A stretch of DNA of 64,000 bases, taken from Paragonimus skrjabini miyazakii (taxonomy: Eukaryota > Platyhelminthes > Trematoda > Plagiorchiida > Troglotrematidae). The position numbers and the translations under genes are program-made. Below, one piece after another: positions 49,271-61,432 of this stretch. The first letter of the stretch is position 1. The number at the start of each line of letters is the position of its first letter. The notes beneath the pieces were generated by a model that saw only the letters and a program-made list of their open reading frames with translations, was not told the origin of the DNA and ran no database searches. The stretch covers positions 167,219 to 231,218 of the forward strand of contig JTDE01000026.1 in NCBI GenBank assembly GCA_014338405.1, read 5' to 3'.

Positions 49271-50598
49271 CTACCAGGCTAGCCGCTGCTTCAACACAAA
49301 TTGTTTTTGAACATACAGGGGGAGACTGTGACGTTTAATAACCAAAGCCTCATCAAACTGGAGTATGCGTTTCCGGTTGCTCCGAAAAATCACCGAGAAC
49401 GCGTCGGCAACTTTGACTCTGTGTCCCGTTGGTATTGTGGGCCTGGCAACGGAAGATGCTGGGTGCCGCCCATCGGCATCTATACAGGCACCTGGCGTTT
49501 TTCACTGTGTTTCCAACCATTTGGGTACACGCTCGTTAACACGAAGAGCTAGTTGTCGGTTTGTCCTCCCTACGTAGCTCATATTGCAGCTACACGAGTA
49601 TTTGTATAGATAGTGGGATATGACCGACGTGAATTGTTTGTTCGTAACTGGGGCGACTGATAGAGTTCTTGTTCGTTGTATCATACACAGCTTTGCAGCG
49701 TTATAAGTCCTGAATACAGCAGTTGTTAGACGCTTCTTCGTCATTGTTGATTAGAAACGGAAGTTCTAAATATACTGTTCTTTTCGGTACTGTCGTCACT
49801 ACCACAGTTGGGATGACGGCTTTGCTGTACTTTTCAATAAATCGTAGGGGGTACCCGTTGACCTGCAGAGTGTCTGTCAGTAAGCCTAACTCTAGCGCAA
49901 GTCCTTCGTGCTTCGTGGAAAAACGTCCTAACTAGACTTCTGTTATGCTGCACCGGACAGAAACTTTTGATATGTATGTACTGTCCAGTCCAGGTAGGTT
50001 TCCTGTAGACGGATCTCCCTACCGTGCCATCTGGTCTTCGAGTGACTAGAATGTCCAGATACGGTAGGCGGTCATTTACTTCGTTCTCTATGGTCAGTTT
50101 TAACCTCAGGTAAGCTTGGTTCAACTTCGAGAATAACGTATTTGATTCATTTGATCTCTCAGAGATGGCTAGAATATCATCTACTTAGTGTCTGTACAAC
50201 ATCGGTTTTGACAGGCTTTCGCATAGTGTGGATTCTACTTTGGCCATTAAAAAATCCGCTAAAAGTGGACCCAACAGATGGCCCATTGCAACCTCGTTCA
50301 CTTGTCGGTAACTGTAGGTGTGGAAGTTGAACCTTACATTATGTGTACATAAAAGTAATAATGATTTCAGTTCAATCACCGGGATGTGAAACACAGACTG
50401 TGTCAAGGCATGCATGAATGTTATAAGTTTTCACCGTTTAACCAAGTTTAAAAGGCGTTCACAGGTTTCTTTCCTTTCTGTTCAATGAAATCAGGCTTAT
50501 TTTCTGCCAGCGGATGCAAAAAGCTTTGAAAAGTCGAATGCTATATGTACTTGCAAATCGATATATCTAACTTCGTTTAATGCATGCATGAAAAACAT
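49271..50598 (-). pseudogene. Penelope-like element PLE-B, copy 1 (RT from motif A to GIY-YIG)
   Basis: Minus-strand PLE of a second family. It starts inside the RT (HIAFDFSKLFAS, motif A region, about 50550), then LCTHNVRFNFHTYSYRQVNEVAMGHLLGPLLADFLMAKVE (motif B, about 50360-50240). Motif C reads RH*VDDILAIS: the YVDD tyrosine codon is a stop (near 50187). Next come LPYLDILVTRRPDGTVGRSVYRKPTWTGQY, NGYPLRFIEKYSKAVIPT and AVFRTYNAAKL. The endonuclease has YSCSCNMSYVGRTNRQLALRVNERVPKWL (YIG is YVG), then SVARPTIPTGHRV and FDEALVIKRHSLPLYVQKQFVL, with a stop at 49271. Several frameshifts and one nonsense codon at the active site make it inactive. Confidence 0.85.
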
Positions 50599-50645
50599 TG
50601 TATAGAGAACAAACTCGTTTTCGGTGATTCATCATCAGCCTAAAT
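50590..50645 (-). other. Junction of tandem PLE-B copies with a hammerhead-like core
   Basis: On the minus strand: TTTAGG, CTGATGA, TGAATCACC, GAAA, ACG-AGTT-TGT and cleavage triplet TTC, then TCTA. Stem I (TAGG/TCTA) and stem III pair, but the stem II region has no closing G-C pair and two extra C before GAAA. This is a degenerate or non-canonical hammerhead at the point where copy 2's tail meets copy 1's truncated start. Confidence 0.4.
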
Positions 50646-51568
50646 ACATCACATTTATATCATAAATTTTACACGGGTATCCTTAAACAGCTAAACGGGA
50701 ACGGGTAGTTAATGAGCTCAGTCGATTCAATGTCACACTGCCATCAAATAGCCACTTGAACAGTGGGTCTTCACAAGCTAACTGGGTGAGAGTTTGTCCG
50801 AGGCAGTTCCGCAAACTGCTTCAAATGTTTGTGGCCGAAGATGACAGTGTCGTATTGGGATCGCAGTTGGGAACACAGTTGTTCGTGATCGGGCGGCTGG
50901 TATAATTCTCGTTTGTTGTAATAGATACAGCTTTGCAGCGTTATAAGTCCTGAATACAGCAGCTGTTAGACCCTTTCTCGACACTGTTGACCAGTTTTAA
51001 ATACATCGTCCCCTTCGATACCGTCGTCAGTTCCACAGTTGGAATGACTGCTTTGCTGTACTTTCTAATAAATCACAGGGAGGTTCCCCTTGACCTACAG
51101 AATGTCTGCCAGTAAGCCTAACTCCAGCTGTAGGTTGTTTTCTAGGCAAATCCTCCGTGCTTTGTGGAAAAGTGCTATGACTAGATTTCTCTTAAGCTGC
51201 ACCGGACAGAAGCTTTCGAAATGCATGTACTGTCCAGTCCAGGTAGGTTTTCTGTAAACGGATCTCCCTACCGTGCCATCTGGTCTTCGAGTGACTACAA
51301 TATCCAGGTACGGAAGGCAGGCATTCGTTTCGTCCTCTCTTGTCAGTTTTGAGTTCGGGTGGACTTGGTTCAATTTCGAAAATAACGTATTTGATTCACT
51401 TGAGCTCTTGAAGATGGGTAGAATATCATCTACGTAGCGTCTGTATAACACTGGTTTTGACGGGCTTTCGCATAGTATGGATTCCACTCTGGCCATGAAG
51501 AAATCAGCTAGAAATGAACTCAACGGACTGCCCGTTGCACTTATAACACTGCAAAGCTGTGTATTATA
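50646..51568 (-). pseudogene. Penelope-like element PLE-B, copy 2 (interrupted by gap)
   Basis: Head-to-tail with copy 1 on the minus strand. From the gap edge downward: TGSPLSSFLADFFMARVES (motif B end), then YRRYVDDILPIFKSS (motif C, intact, about 51440-51420), ACLPYLDIVVTRRPDGTVGRSVYRKPTWTGQY, and PVQLKRNLVIALFHKARR, open down to 51095. A frameshift follows, then FIRKYSKAVIPTVELTTV and AVFRTYNAAKLYLLQQTRIIPA (50984-50900). The endonuclease breaks off after this: no YIG box is found, and unrelated sequence runs to the tail at about 50700. The RT fingers and motif A are lost in the gap. Confidence 0.8.
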
Positions 51569-51668
51569 NNNNNNNNNNNNNNNNNNNNNNNNNNNNNNNN
51601 NNNNNNNNNNNNNNNNNNNNNNNNNNNNNNNNNNNNNNNNNNNNNNNNNNNNNNNNNNNNNNNNNNNN
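51569..51668. other. Assembly gap (100 N)
   Basis: Exactly 100 N, inside PLE-B copy 2. The 29 bp before it (51540-51568) are an inverted copy of the family's own TYNAAKL-coding segment (49680-49710), so assembly here is suspect. Confidence 0.99.
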
Positions 51669-52525
51669 TTATACAACTTTTTGATTACGTTTAAACTCAT
51701 CTTTAAATGTGTATTCTGAATGGATTTTACCTGAGGTCCTTTGAGTGGTCAAGTAGAAACTGTAAAAATATATTGTTTGAGAATTCGTTCCACTCTCTTT
51801 GATTGAATATTCTTTATTTAAAGTTGAATGAATCAACAGTTTTGGCGGAATAATATTGTTGAAATAAAGCAGCTTTCTTTTTTAAAAAAACTGAGAGAAA
51901 AATTTTCCAAGTCTACTTTTAATCATATACAGCTTGGACATCTAACTAATTGGCACAGTGTAGGAAACTAACTAATGTTTGGATGACTTTCAGTCTAAGC
52001 GGAGTACTGATAATAAAGTGAAACCATTTTCTGTAAGAATCTGAAGGCAGTATTTCATCTAGTTGTGTTCAGGATCAAAGAATCTGTTAGCAGATCACCT
52101 GATCATCTGTAAGAACCCAAACATTGTCACATCACACGGTTTGTCCATGCGATCAAATTGAGCATGTCTGCGTGGACAGGCGGAAAAACAAGAGAGTTCA
52201 TACTGAATAACTTAGTGAAGATAAATGTGATTGAACATACCACAATTTTGAATGTCAACTAAATAAATCATGTACAGTGGCATTCAAATGTTATTGCCGA
52301 ATGAAATTTATTTTCTTTAACATATTTAGGTGGAAAATACTTGGAATGACAGATATTTCCACCTACAATCTCCATATTATCAGTAATTACTATTTGTACT
52401 ATCCGTCATCAAAATTTTGCTTGAGTAAAAATAATACACTCGACGGATTTTCTTACACCACTCTCTTATTTGCCTTTAATTGGAAAGAGCATGTTTTCTA
52501 TATACATGGAAGTGTATTGTGAGAC
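51669..52525. other. No gene seen
   Basis: AT-rich sequence after the gap; no PLE reading resumes. Confidence 0.5.
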
Positions 52526-52820
52526 GCAGTTGAAGCCAACGATCGCGCACCGACTGAGTTTGATTTTCGTAGAAAAGTATGTGGCTTTGTTGCTAGCTCC
52601 CTTTGGGTTTCCCTGTGTGTACGTCGTGTGCATGGCTGACTGCGCTTTCGACTGATGCCCGTTTGTGTTGTTTCATTTTACAGGACTTTTGCTGAAACAC
52701 CTACTTCGGAAGAACGCTTTTATTCCGGTTTCTCCAAGTTGCCTCAAAGTTGGTTCACAAGTTTTACGGGCATCAGACTAAATACGGCCGGCTTGTATGG
52801 TACAGTACAAATTACAGAAG
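52526..52820 (+). repeat. Unnamed repeat, copy at 52.5 kb (split)
   Basis: Two parts match 57796-57900 on the same strand: GCAGTTGAAGCCAACGATCGC at 52526 and AAGTTGG...ACGGCCGGCTTGTATGG around 52747-52800. The roughly 170 bp between them are absent from the 57.8-kb copy. Confidence 0.45.
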
Positions 52821-55800
52821 AAAAAAACAAAGAGTACAACTGTATTCCTGTGTGTACCAAAGACTAAAATCTGATGGGCGATTCATATCTGCAAATGAGA
52901 CCTTCTCAGACATGAGAAAATAAACTGGAGTGTGAGGGCAAGAACTGACTCGAAGTATGTCATCGATCATTTAGACACTACGAATCAGCATAGTGACTGA
53001 AATAACTAATATGTACATAAACATTCAGCAAAAACATGTAGATGACATACCATTAGTCTGATCACTCTTCTGTGACTACCATAGCGTCACTTCGAGTATA
53101 AGTGTAATATGACTATTCCATGTTGTTGATGTTTCGACCAAACTCAGAATGTCGAGTATTTGAAATATCTCACCAACTAATATCGCTCAGTCAGTTTATC
53201 GCAGCGTGTAGGCTCCCCAACCGGGCGTGCTTGTGGCTCGTTTCTTCGATGAATTTTTTCAAAGAATTTCATGCAATGACCAGTCCATAAGGCACCTTCC
53301 ATGTAGCGTTAGAATTATCTGCAAACATTTTGTTGATTTTGCAGTTTTTGTTTATCGTAAACGTGTGAAAATTTCACTTCTAAAAGTCTACCCACAAAGC
53401 TCATCATCCCGATAAGGAAAGCTGTGTTCTTCTATCCACAACTAGATCCAGATACATTCAGTTATTATCGGGCGCCAGATCATGCCTTTTATAGGTTAAT
53501 TTTATTGGGCTGAACTGCCACAGATACCTAGTCATCGTATCTGTCAATTTAATGTTGAAATGTATTGATGGTTATTACAGTTGACTCTGATCATAGGATC
53601 GGTGAAATATTATTAGAGTTGTTGTTATTACCCGACAAACTTATTGAGTCAAGTATTCCTAAGTTCTAAAGATGTGGGTAAGCAAGAAAGACATAAAGTT
53701 CTCCCTCATAAAGTGCATAAAAGTGTATTATTAACCCATTCTGGTTTGAAAAAATTTAGACTCTTTGGAAATGGATAGTTGATGCTCTGTTGGAGTGTGT
53801 TCACTATTAGGTTTGCAGATAAACTATGAATCCTAAATAGTGTTTCAAGAAACTAGAGAAATTCCATAAAAGACTGCGATTGCCCAGGGTACATAGGGTG
53901 GAAAATTTTTATTTAGAATTAGTCTGTCAAATAATCTTATTACCACATTAACTTCAGTATATACGGACCATTTACTAGACACTAGCATTTTCTAGTATGC
54001 ACCGAGTCAATGTATCATTGAATAATAACTATGTGGGTTTTCATCCATGTAAGTGCAGCTGAGTCACGCCAGCAAAAAACTAATTTATAGAAATCTGTGT
54101 TTGGACAACCGACCCTCTAAACACTTTTAAACCATTCGCATCGTTGGTCCGACGACGGATGGATTCGCTATGTTAGCCGTTCAAAAAAACAGTCTGTTTT
54201 TCATCCAGTGGTTAATGTTGGAGTGTGCATTTCCCAATGAACAAGTCATATCTAATCATGTCTTTTTGTTGCACGCTTGTTTACTTTCAAATTTTTAGGG
54301 TTTGCTTCGTTGATTGTCACAGTATCCACGACTTATGAGTTCGCTATAACTAACTCAATTTAGTAAGTTATCTTTGGTCAACCCTCCAGACATAGATATT
54401 GACAAGGGAGTTGTCAAATCACATGACTTAACTAGAGTTCCGTTGGTGGTGCAGCATGTGATTACCAACCAATGACTCATTCAATTGATCAGACTCGGAA
54501 ATGCTAATGTCGGACTATACGACCAGTATATACGGAAATTTTCACGTTGACTGGACTGTCTATTAGGTATACCCAAAGTAACTGCTTTAATGTAGAGGTC
54601 CATCTGCAATCGCCTGCCAGCCACTTTCTTTTTGCGCGCTCTTTATTTCCTAAAAATATATCTTTTCGACTTATTTGTACATTCAGAGACAGCGAGACAA
54701 TTTGTATTAGACGTTATGTAACTCACATATATGTTGCCGGAAGTCAGAAACAAATTTGAAAAACTTCCATTTAGTCCTAACCTAATGTCCTGGATTGGAC
54801 CGCACATTACACAAAAAACTATACTGTTTCTTTGAAAACGAATGCGATGGCAGGCAGATTATTCTTTTTCTTTGACCTCAATTAACTGCTTCATGAATAC
54901 CTTAAATCGTAATGTCGAAGTCTTTGAGAAAACCTGCTGCTAAACAGTTGTAACTGAACAAACGATTCACACCATGGTTCTGTCCAATTTGTGCTCTAGC
55001 TACCTAAATGAAAGCAGGCTAGGCTTATCGGGTTAATTTTGTTTTCGGGATGCTAAGCTCCAATAAATGGTGGGAGTCAAAGAACCGAGTTCTTCTACCA
55101 TCAGACTTACTTTGAATTGCCTTCGTTCTGTCAAGCTTCTTGATGTGCCAAGTGAATCTATACAATTAAGAACCCCAGAACTGGATAAAGAGAGAAAGGA
55201 TTTATATTCCGATTTCCTGTAAAATTGCCCTTCCACACCTAATTTTCATTTTTAAAAGTCAAGATAATGTATAAAAACAAAATAGAAGAGATAGTCGACT
55301 CCCTTTGTGAATTTCGTTTCCCACTTGCTTCTGTGCCGTGCTTTCATCACTGCGGTGTGGGGAAGCAGAGTATTGACCATCTATGAAACCTGGCTTCGGG
55401 AATTATGGGTAGCAGAGAGTGTCAAGATAGTTGAGTGCCAGGTAATGACTGTATGTGCTGATTATCTGGCGCGCTGATTCGGAACATGATGGATGATTAT
55501 TATGAGCGTAAACTTTTCGATAAGTTAATTCTTCAAACCGGATTGCTCAGCAACACTCTAATCAAATTTTGTCTTGGCATAAGTATCAAAATTCAAAATA
55601 AACGTCACGTGAAGTATCGGACTTTAATTGACAGTATTAAATGGAAGTTTGGAATTTGCATTGGCATTCATAGTATGCCAGACATTGAGAATGTATTCTA
55701 CTCTATTAGTGAATATTAGCACGCAAAACAGTAGGTTCTGATGCAGAAATGAACTCGTTTTCTGTCTGTGCCTTGGTTAGACACTGGAACCTGTAACTGC

Positions 55801-57778
55801 AAAGTAATTGCCGCTCTGATCACTACACGAAACAATTTAAAATGTCATAGGTTACTTCAGTTTTGAACAGTGAGGTCACCTGCAATCCAAATGATATCTT
55901 ATAGTAGTTCCTCTCATTCAAAGTTGAACCACTGGAGGGAGAAAGCAAAGTTTTCACAAGTTCTCGCATTTCTTCTGGAAGCAATAATTGATATATGGTT
56001 CACCTGCATTATGAAAAATAACCGAATGTCAGTAGAGTGGTGTACAGACTGGACGTCAACCGTATCAGCACATCCTGCATCTGTCCTTGTCGCCTGCTAG
56101 AACCCTTGATATCTCTCATTAGAAGGTGTTTTACAAACTAACAATCATTGACCAACAACGATTCTAACCGATTACATTAGTAACCACTGTTCTTATTTAA
56201 CGAGTCCGATAAAACAAAATAGTGTACTCGCCTCAATATAAAACATCCACACTATCGTTAACAAGTTCATAGTATAAGAGCCCGGCACGAGGCAGCATCA
56301 CATAAAAACCAGAAACGACATTTTTTATGAGCATTCTCATTGAGACCCACATTCCTTCTTTATGTTTATTATGAACCAACTCTGTAAATATCAAACCACG
56401 ACATGAGTACGATTCAGTCAATGCGTGTCAGCATGATAAAAACATAATGTTTTATGCACATAGCGTCGGGTGAACGTGGATCACGAGTCACACTTTTCAT
56501 ACTCTTTTAGGAAAAGGTAACTAATAAACCTGTCTGTCCTTCGATCACAAGCACTTAGCCAGCAACTTAGCACTTCCGTGAAATGGAAATGAGTTTATGC
56601 TACCACGGTCAACGGTTTCGGACTAACTCTTAATGCTACTGATATCTTTATCAGTAGCCTCATCAGGATGAGCCATATTTTGCGTTACATTGGTGTGTTT
56701 CTGCATTTCGGAAGTGTCGAAAAAGTTGAAACGAAACTACCGCTAACTTCTGATTAGTTTGTCACACTAGAAGCACACACTCATCCCACGCGACGTTTGT
56801 TACTCAGGGATAAATTTCATGCCACTGTTTTCAAATTTAACTGTTTCTTCGGGACGGATTTTGCGAGCTTGCATGGGTGGAGAGGCCTTTTTAAATTTTG
56901 AAATTCGCTACTCAATAGCATTTAATCCCGTTATCAAGTGCCCGCAAGGATTTGAATATAGCCAAAGAGACGACGATCACTGTTTAATTGCCTGTGCTTT
57001 CGTCACTTATTTTTCGACGATAGTAAGTGGAAGCCGTCGGTTGGGAAAAAATGGGACGCATAAAATATGTCATTAGGTATTAGTGCTTTCTAGTTCGTCC
57101 TAGGTTTACACTTACATGCGACACCAAAGAACAGCATTTTAACATTTTACGATAAACTTCGAACAGAGTCTTAGAAAAGAAGTAAGAATCTAGTATTCAA
57201 AAAATTCAGTTTGCAATGATCAGGGAGCTGAAAACACAATAACGATCATTTTTGTAGTGCTTTCTTGCTATTACGGTGATTCTTCGATTTACTCGGGTCA
57301 TCATGTTGTCTGTCTGTTAGTATTTCGGCATTTAACAGCCATGCAAAATAATTAGCCGTTCCACACCTTCTGTAATGAGAAAACCTCCTGGTCTTTTGTA
57401 GATCACCCAGTAAAACTGACTAAACACTCATAAAATTGTGTATGTGTACATGGGAACCGCTTCTAAACCATAAGGCTAATCTTTGAGAGATGTTTGTTCA
57501 TATACACCCAATTTCTTCCTCAGAAAGAATTCGCTAACCCCATTAAGAAAATTGATAGCCTCTTACATTGGCTCTGATCTCAGGTAGTATCAGTTTTGAA
57601 CGTATGTAAACCTAGAACAAGAGAGCATTCGAAACGTGCTTCTATGATTGGGCATGTAGTCACATGTTTTAGTCACGTCTTTCAACAGTACCATAGTAGC
57701 TGTATGCAAACAACTTATAACGGTACGCAACCCTTATTATATTCCGTAAATGTTTCTTCTATTCACAGGCTTTGAGTA
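52821..57778. other. No supported gene
   Basis: Frames of 70-86 codons at 55486, 55870 and 56819, all plus, have no motif and no convincing splice borders. At 56624-56660 a hairpin (GCTACTGATA/TATCAGTAGC) lies next to CTCATCAGG, listed as rejected for a hammerhead. Confidence 0.45.
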
Positions 57779-57900
57779 TTACACGATACCGTAACGTGCA
57801 GTCGAAGCCAGCAAGCGCGCATGGATTGAATTCGAAGTTGGTCCGCAGGTGCAACAAGCAATCAGAGTAGGAACGGCCGGCTTGTAGGTTATAATACAAT
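57779..57900 (+). repeat. Unnamed repeat, copy at 57.8 kb (continuous)
   Basis: GCAGTCGAAGCCAGCAAGCGC through AACGGCCGGCTTGTAGG. This continuous copy shows that the 52.5-kb copy is split. Confidence 0.45.
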
Positions 57901-59149
57901 GTATCTAAGATAACAGTAACATTCCATGGCTGCAGTGGTAAAATGACAATTTGGAAAGTTCCCAACCTTCTTGAAACAATTGACTGTGTTAGGGAGTGGC
58001 GAATGATTATTTTCTCAGAACCGGTAGAATGCAGCATAAGTTATCCTTGAAATCAACACCAAGTTGCACCCATATGATTGAAACAAACATGACATACTCG
58101 GTTAAAGTGTGTCGTTGGCTGATGAAAACATAAACTTCACCAGAAGTCCACTGCGGTCTCCACTGTATGTGCAGTTATACAATATTACACAAACAGATTT
58201 CGGGGCCGGCGAAAATTCCATCCATCGATGACAACGGTATGAATGCAACACTTTTAGTTCATTTTTTACGATTTTAGCCCATTTAACATAATGCTAAACT
58301 GAAGTGGTGAAAACTTTATGGTTAAATCAACTTGTTTGTTTCTGCCGATAATTCGTTCAATTCAGCCATTCTTGCATCGATCGTTTCGTTGTTGCCTTTG
58401 TTCTCATACTTTATACTGAAATTTCAAAATTTTTTGTCATATACTACAAACAACTCCATTTTCGACAGATCCGACAACACCAGTGAATAACTTCTTGTTA
58501 CCACTGTCACAGTGTATATCAAGGTGCTGATTTATGTTACTGTGAGGTACCACGTCTTTAAACGTAGCTCCGGAGGCCAGGCGTATTTTAAGATAGAGCA
58601 TTCAATCAAGAAGATCGGCTTCTTTTCCGGTCTTTTCTACATATTATAGAATTGCTACACTTCATTGTGTTATCCATAAGAGGAAACAGCTTGTGAAACC
58701 AGCTGTTGATTATATCATTAAAATTAACAAACTGTAATGTATGTCGCATGTTACCTGCAGAAAAATACAATCAAAAACAGAGTGATTGTGGCTATATGTT
58801 AGTTCTGTGTGATTGGGAAACATTGTTCGTCAATTGCAATATCGTTAACAATGATGCATATGGTTCAGAAGCAGATTCACCGGTTGAACGGGTTTTGGAC
58901 GAACACGGTATAATTAAGGTCGTTTTACACATTACAGGGTATCACTTCCTGGCTAAAGTTATTTGAGCAAAGTAGAAAGCCTTCAAGAAGAAGATCCGGT
59001 TCGTGAGAGTGATGTAAGTAGCGATTAACCCGTTTATATTTTACATAGCTAAGTGGTTTCATCAAGCCAGGTTGTTCACTTCAATTTCATCATGCATACT
59101 GGTAGTAAGTGAAGCGTAATTCACTGTAAAAGAGCACAGAATAAGAAAT
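57901..59149. other. No supported gene
   Basis: An 86-codon frame at 58706-58966 plus has no recognised domain. Nothing else seen. Confidence 0.45.
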
Positions 59150-59730
59150 AAACAAGTGTGCTTCGAGCGTAGACCGAAAATGTTTTGTACGTTCTTCCGA
59201 CGAACGTATAACCAACGTATAACGACGAACGTATAACCAATGACGCCAAATACCAGAACCAAATCAAGTCGCTGGTAACCGTGGTACTATTGACATGAAC
59301 AATTTAATCAATTACAAGGAACAAACCTTAATTCGTTTGCGTTCGTGGGATAAGATACAATGGTTGGCCGCAATAGGCCGTCAAGGGTCCAAAAAGGCAC
59401 GACAAGTACAAGCACAGCCGACCGACAGGCAATGACGAACCGACGAAATGCGATCGGATCGGTCTAAAGTGTTTCTAAATAGCCGGCCTTCGGACAGACC
59501 GAATAGTCGGCAACGGTTTCACGACGGCCCATAGGAAAGCCGTATTCACGGGGTGGGGAGGGTGAGACGGGCAGACAACAATAGGTGTGTGGACTGGTGA
59601 GTGAGGTTCAATAATTGAGAGAGGCAAGATGGGGCAATTAGTACAATCAGACGCGGGTTGTGAGAATAACAAGAACAGGCGTCTAGTAAGCGGGGTCAAA
59701 CGGCAGAGTTCAACAGGGTCAACTGATAGG
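59150..59730. other. GC-rich island without a gene
   Basis: Base composition changes sharply to G+C- and CpG-rich, with few A/T runs, against AT-rich flanks. No protein motif in any frame; the longest minus frame (59699-59475) is Pro/Ser-rich and unremarkable. It could be an inserted element, for example LTR or leader sequence, or a regulatory island. Confidence 0.45.
59198..59240. repeat. Short tandem duplication (18-bp unit)
   Basis: CGACGAACGTATAACCAA occurs at 59198-59215 and 59223-59240, separated by CGTATAA, itself part of the unit. Confidence 0.85.
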
Positions 59731-61189
59731 AATTTTGACTTCTGAAAACATCCAACATACTTCGGTTACCTCAAAGACTAGTAAGTTCGGTTACAAAAGT
59801 GAATAGAAAAACAAAACGACCTTTCTGGTCTTCGGTTGTTCGCCGAGCTTGTCTTTTTATCTTTCACGAATAACTCAAGTAACTTCATCCAGAAAATGAT
59901 AACTTGCAACAACTGAGACGGTCTTAATTATACCGTGTTCGCCTGAAGCCTGTTGAACCGGTGAATCTTCTTCTGAACCCTATGCATCATTGTTAACAAT
60001 GACTCAATCTATGAGCTACACTTCCAGGCCATAAACCACCATAAATGTGTCAATGTTCAATCGATACGCAGGTGACGTGGATTACTTAACTGTTTGTTTC
60101 CGGCAAAATCATTATAGTATATGTGCTTACGGATGTGAGAATAAATGATGATATTATCTTAAAAACCTACGCTTGGACGAGCGTAATGTCAGCAAGGAAA
60201 CTTTATTTGACTTACAGTGGTTACATATAACTTAATGCAATTGATGAAGACTTGGAATGAATAAGTTAAGCGGACTCAAATTAATATTCCGCATGTGACA
60301 TCCGTCGCATATATGAAATTATGTGCAATCCACTGGGTAACCTATGTCAGTATACAACTTACTACCGCACTGAAGACATCCCTATAAATCATACCAAACT
60401 GATTGTCCGTAATTATACCTATTGGTGAATCCGCATCGAAGCGCGATAGTTGAAGGTTTGATTAAGTCAGGCCAGAATGACTATAATCCGATGTAATCAG
60501 CTACCAAAAGCGCCATTAATAAACTCCCAGTGTCCGCCGCTTTCGGTGAAACCTTTTTTCAGAGTTGAAGTCATTTTTGTCGGAATCAAAGCAATTACGA
60601 AAATCGGGTAACTAGGGGAACTGTAATGAACAAATTGTGCGTAGTTAAATAAACTTTGTAAAAGTTGAGATTTTGGCTAATCTGGTATTAAAGAAGAAAC
60701 TTGACGAAAGGTAAAATTCGGTTCTGTTTGGATGGCCCTGGTAATTTACGTTAAAGATGAAGCATATTGTTGAATAAATCAAACTACAATATAGCCATTA
60801 TGATTCTTGCGTTCCGACGTTAAAAAGTAAATTTCCTAGTTAAATACGTTAAAATGGTACAAATGTTTGTTGAATAGAACGAATTTTTTATGAGAATCCC
60901 AAAAGTCGAATTCTCTTTGACAAGCCGACTAAGAAGTAGGCATAGTAAAGAATTGGGATAATGAATATTGTTGTCATTTATAGTTATTGGAAAATCGTTT
61001 ATATCTGCATTCACAAAATTTCAACAGATGTTTTGTGGCATATCTAAAGTATGCTTAAAAATATACTGTTGTGTAAAATGTAACCTCATTTCTGAGTATT
61101 TTGTTGCGTACTTAAGAGAATTAGAGGGCAGGTCTTAACGCCAAAAAACCGAAGACGCAGAAACGACTACTGGAACAGTGTTTAGGCAT
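59731..61189. other. No gene seen
   Basis: AT-rich, with short frames only. Confidence 0.5.
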
Positions 61190-61432
61190 TATGAGGGATG
61201 TGTTGCCAAGGCAAATGGCACAGTACTGTTGCCCTATGTGTGTGGATACACGTCAGCTATGCGAATGAATGTACCCGGTTCGTTGTCCTAAGTTTTAACA
61301 TAACATGTATGGAATTTCATGAGCTAAACAACCTCGAGGGCCAAGAGTCTTTTGATGTCACAACAATACCAGTTGAGTTAGCCACCTACCAGCATAGAAT
61401 GAATAAATCAACTGATTGTAGAACCCATTGAC
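61190..61432 (+). repeat. Unnamed interspersed repeat, copy at 61.2 kb
   Basis: Plus-strand match to 17885-18122. It keeps an open frame of 77 codons from 61198, colinear in sequence with the other copy (LNNLEGQESFDVTT against TNNFEGQQTFVITT). Confidence 0.55.

Noticed and set aside
56600..56680. Reverse-strand CTGATGAG with a perfect 10-bp hairpin (GCTACTGATA/TATCAGTAGC) and downstream CGAAAC, like an extended hammerhead
   Set aside because: The spacer between hairpin and GAAA is too long, and stem I does not pair.
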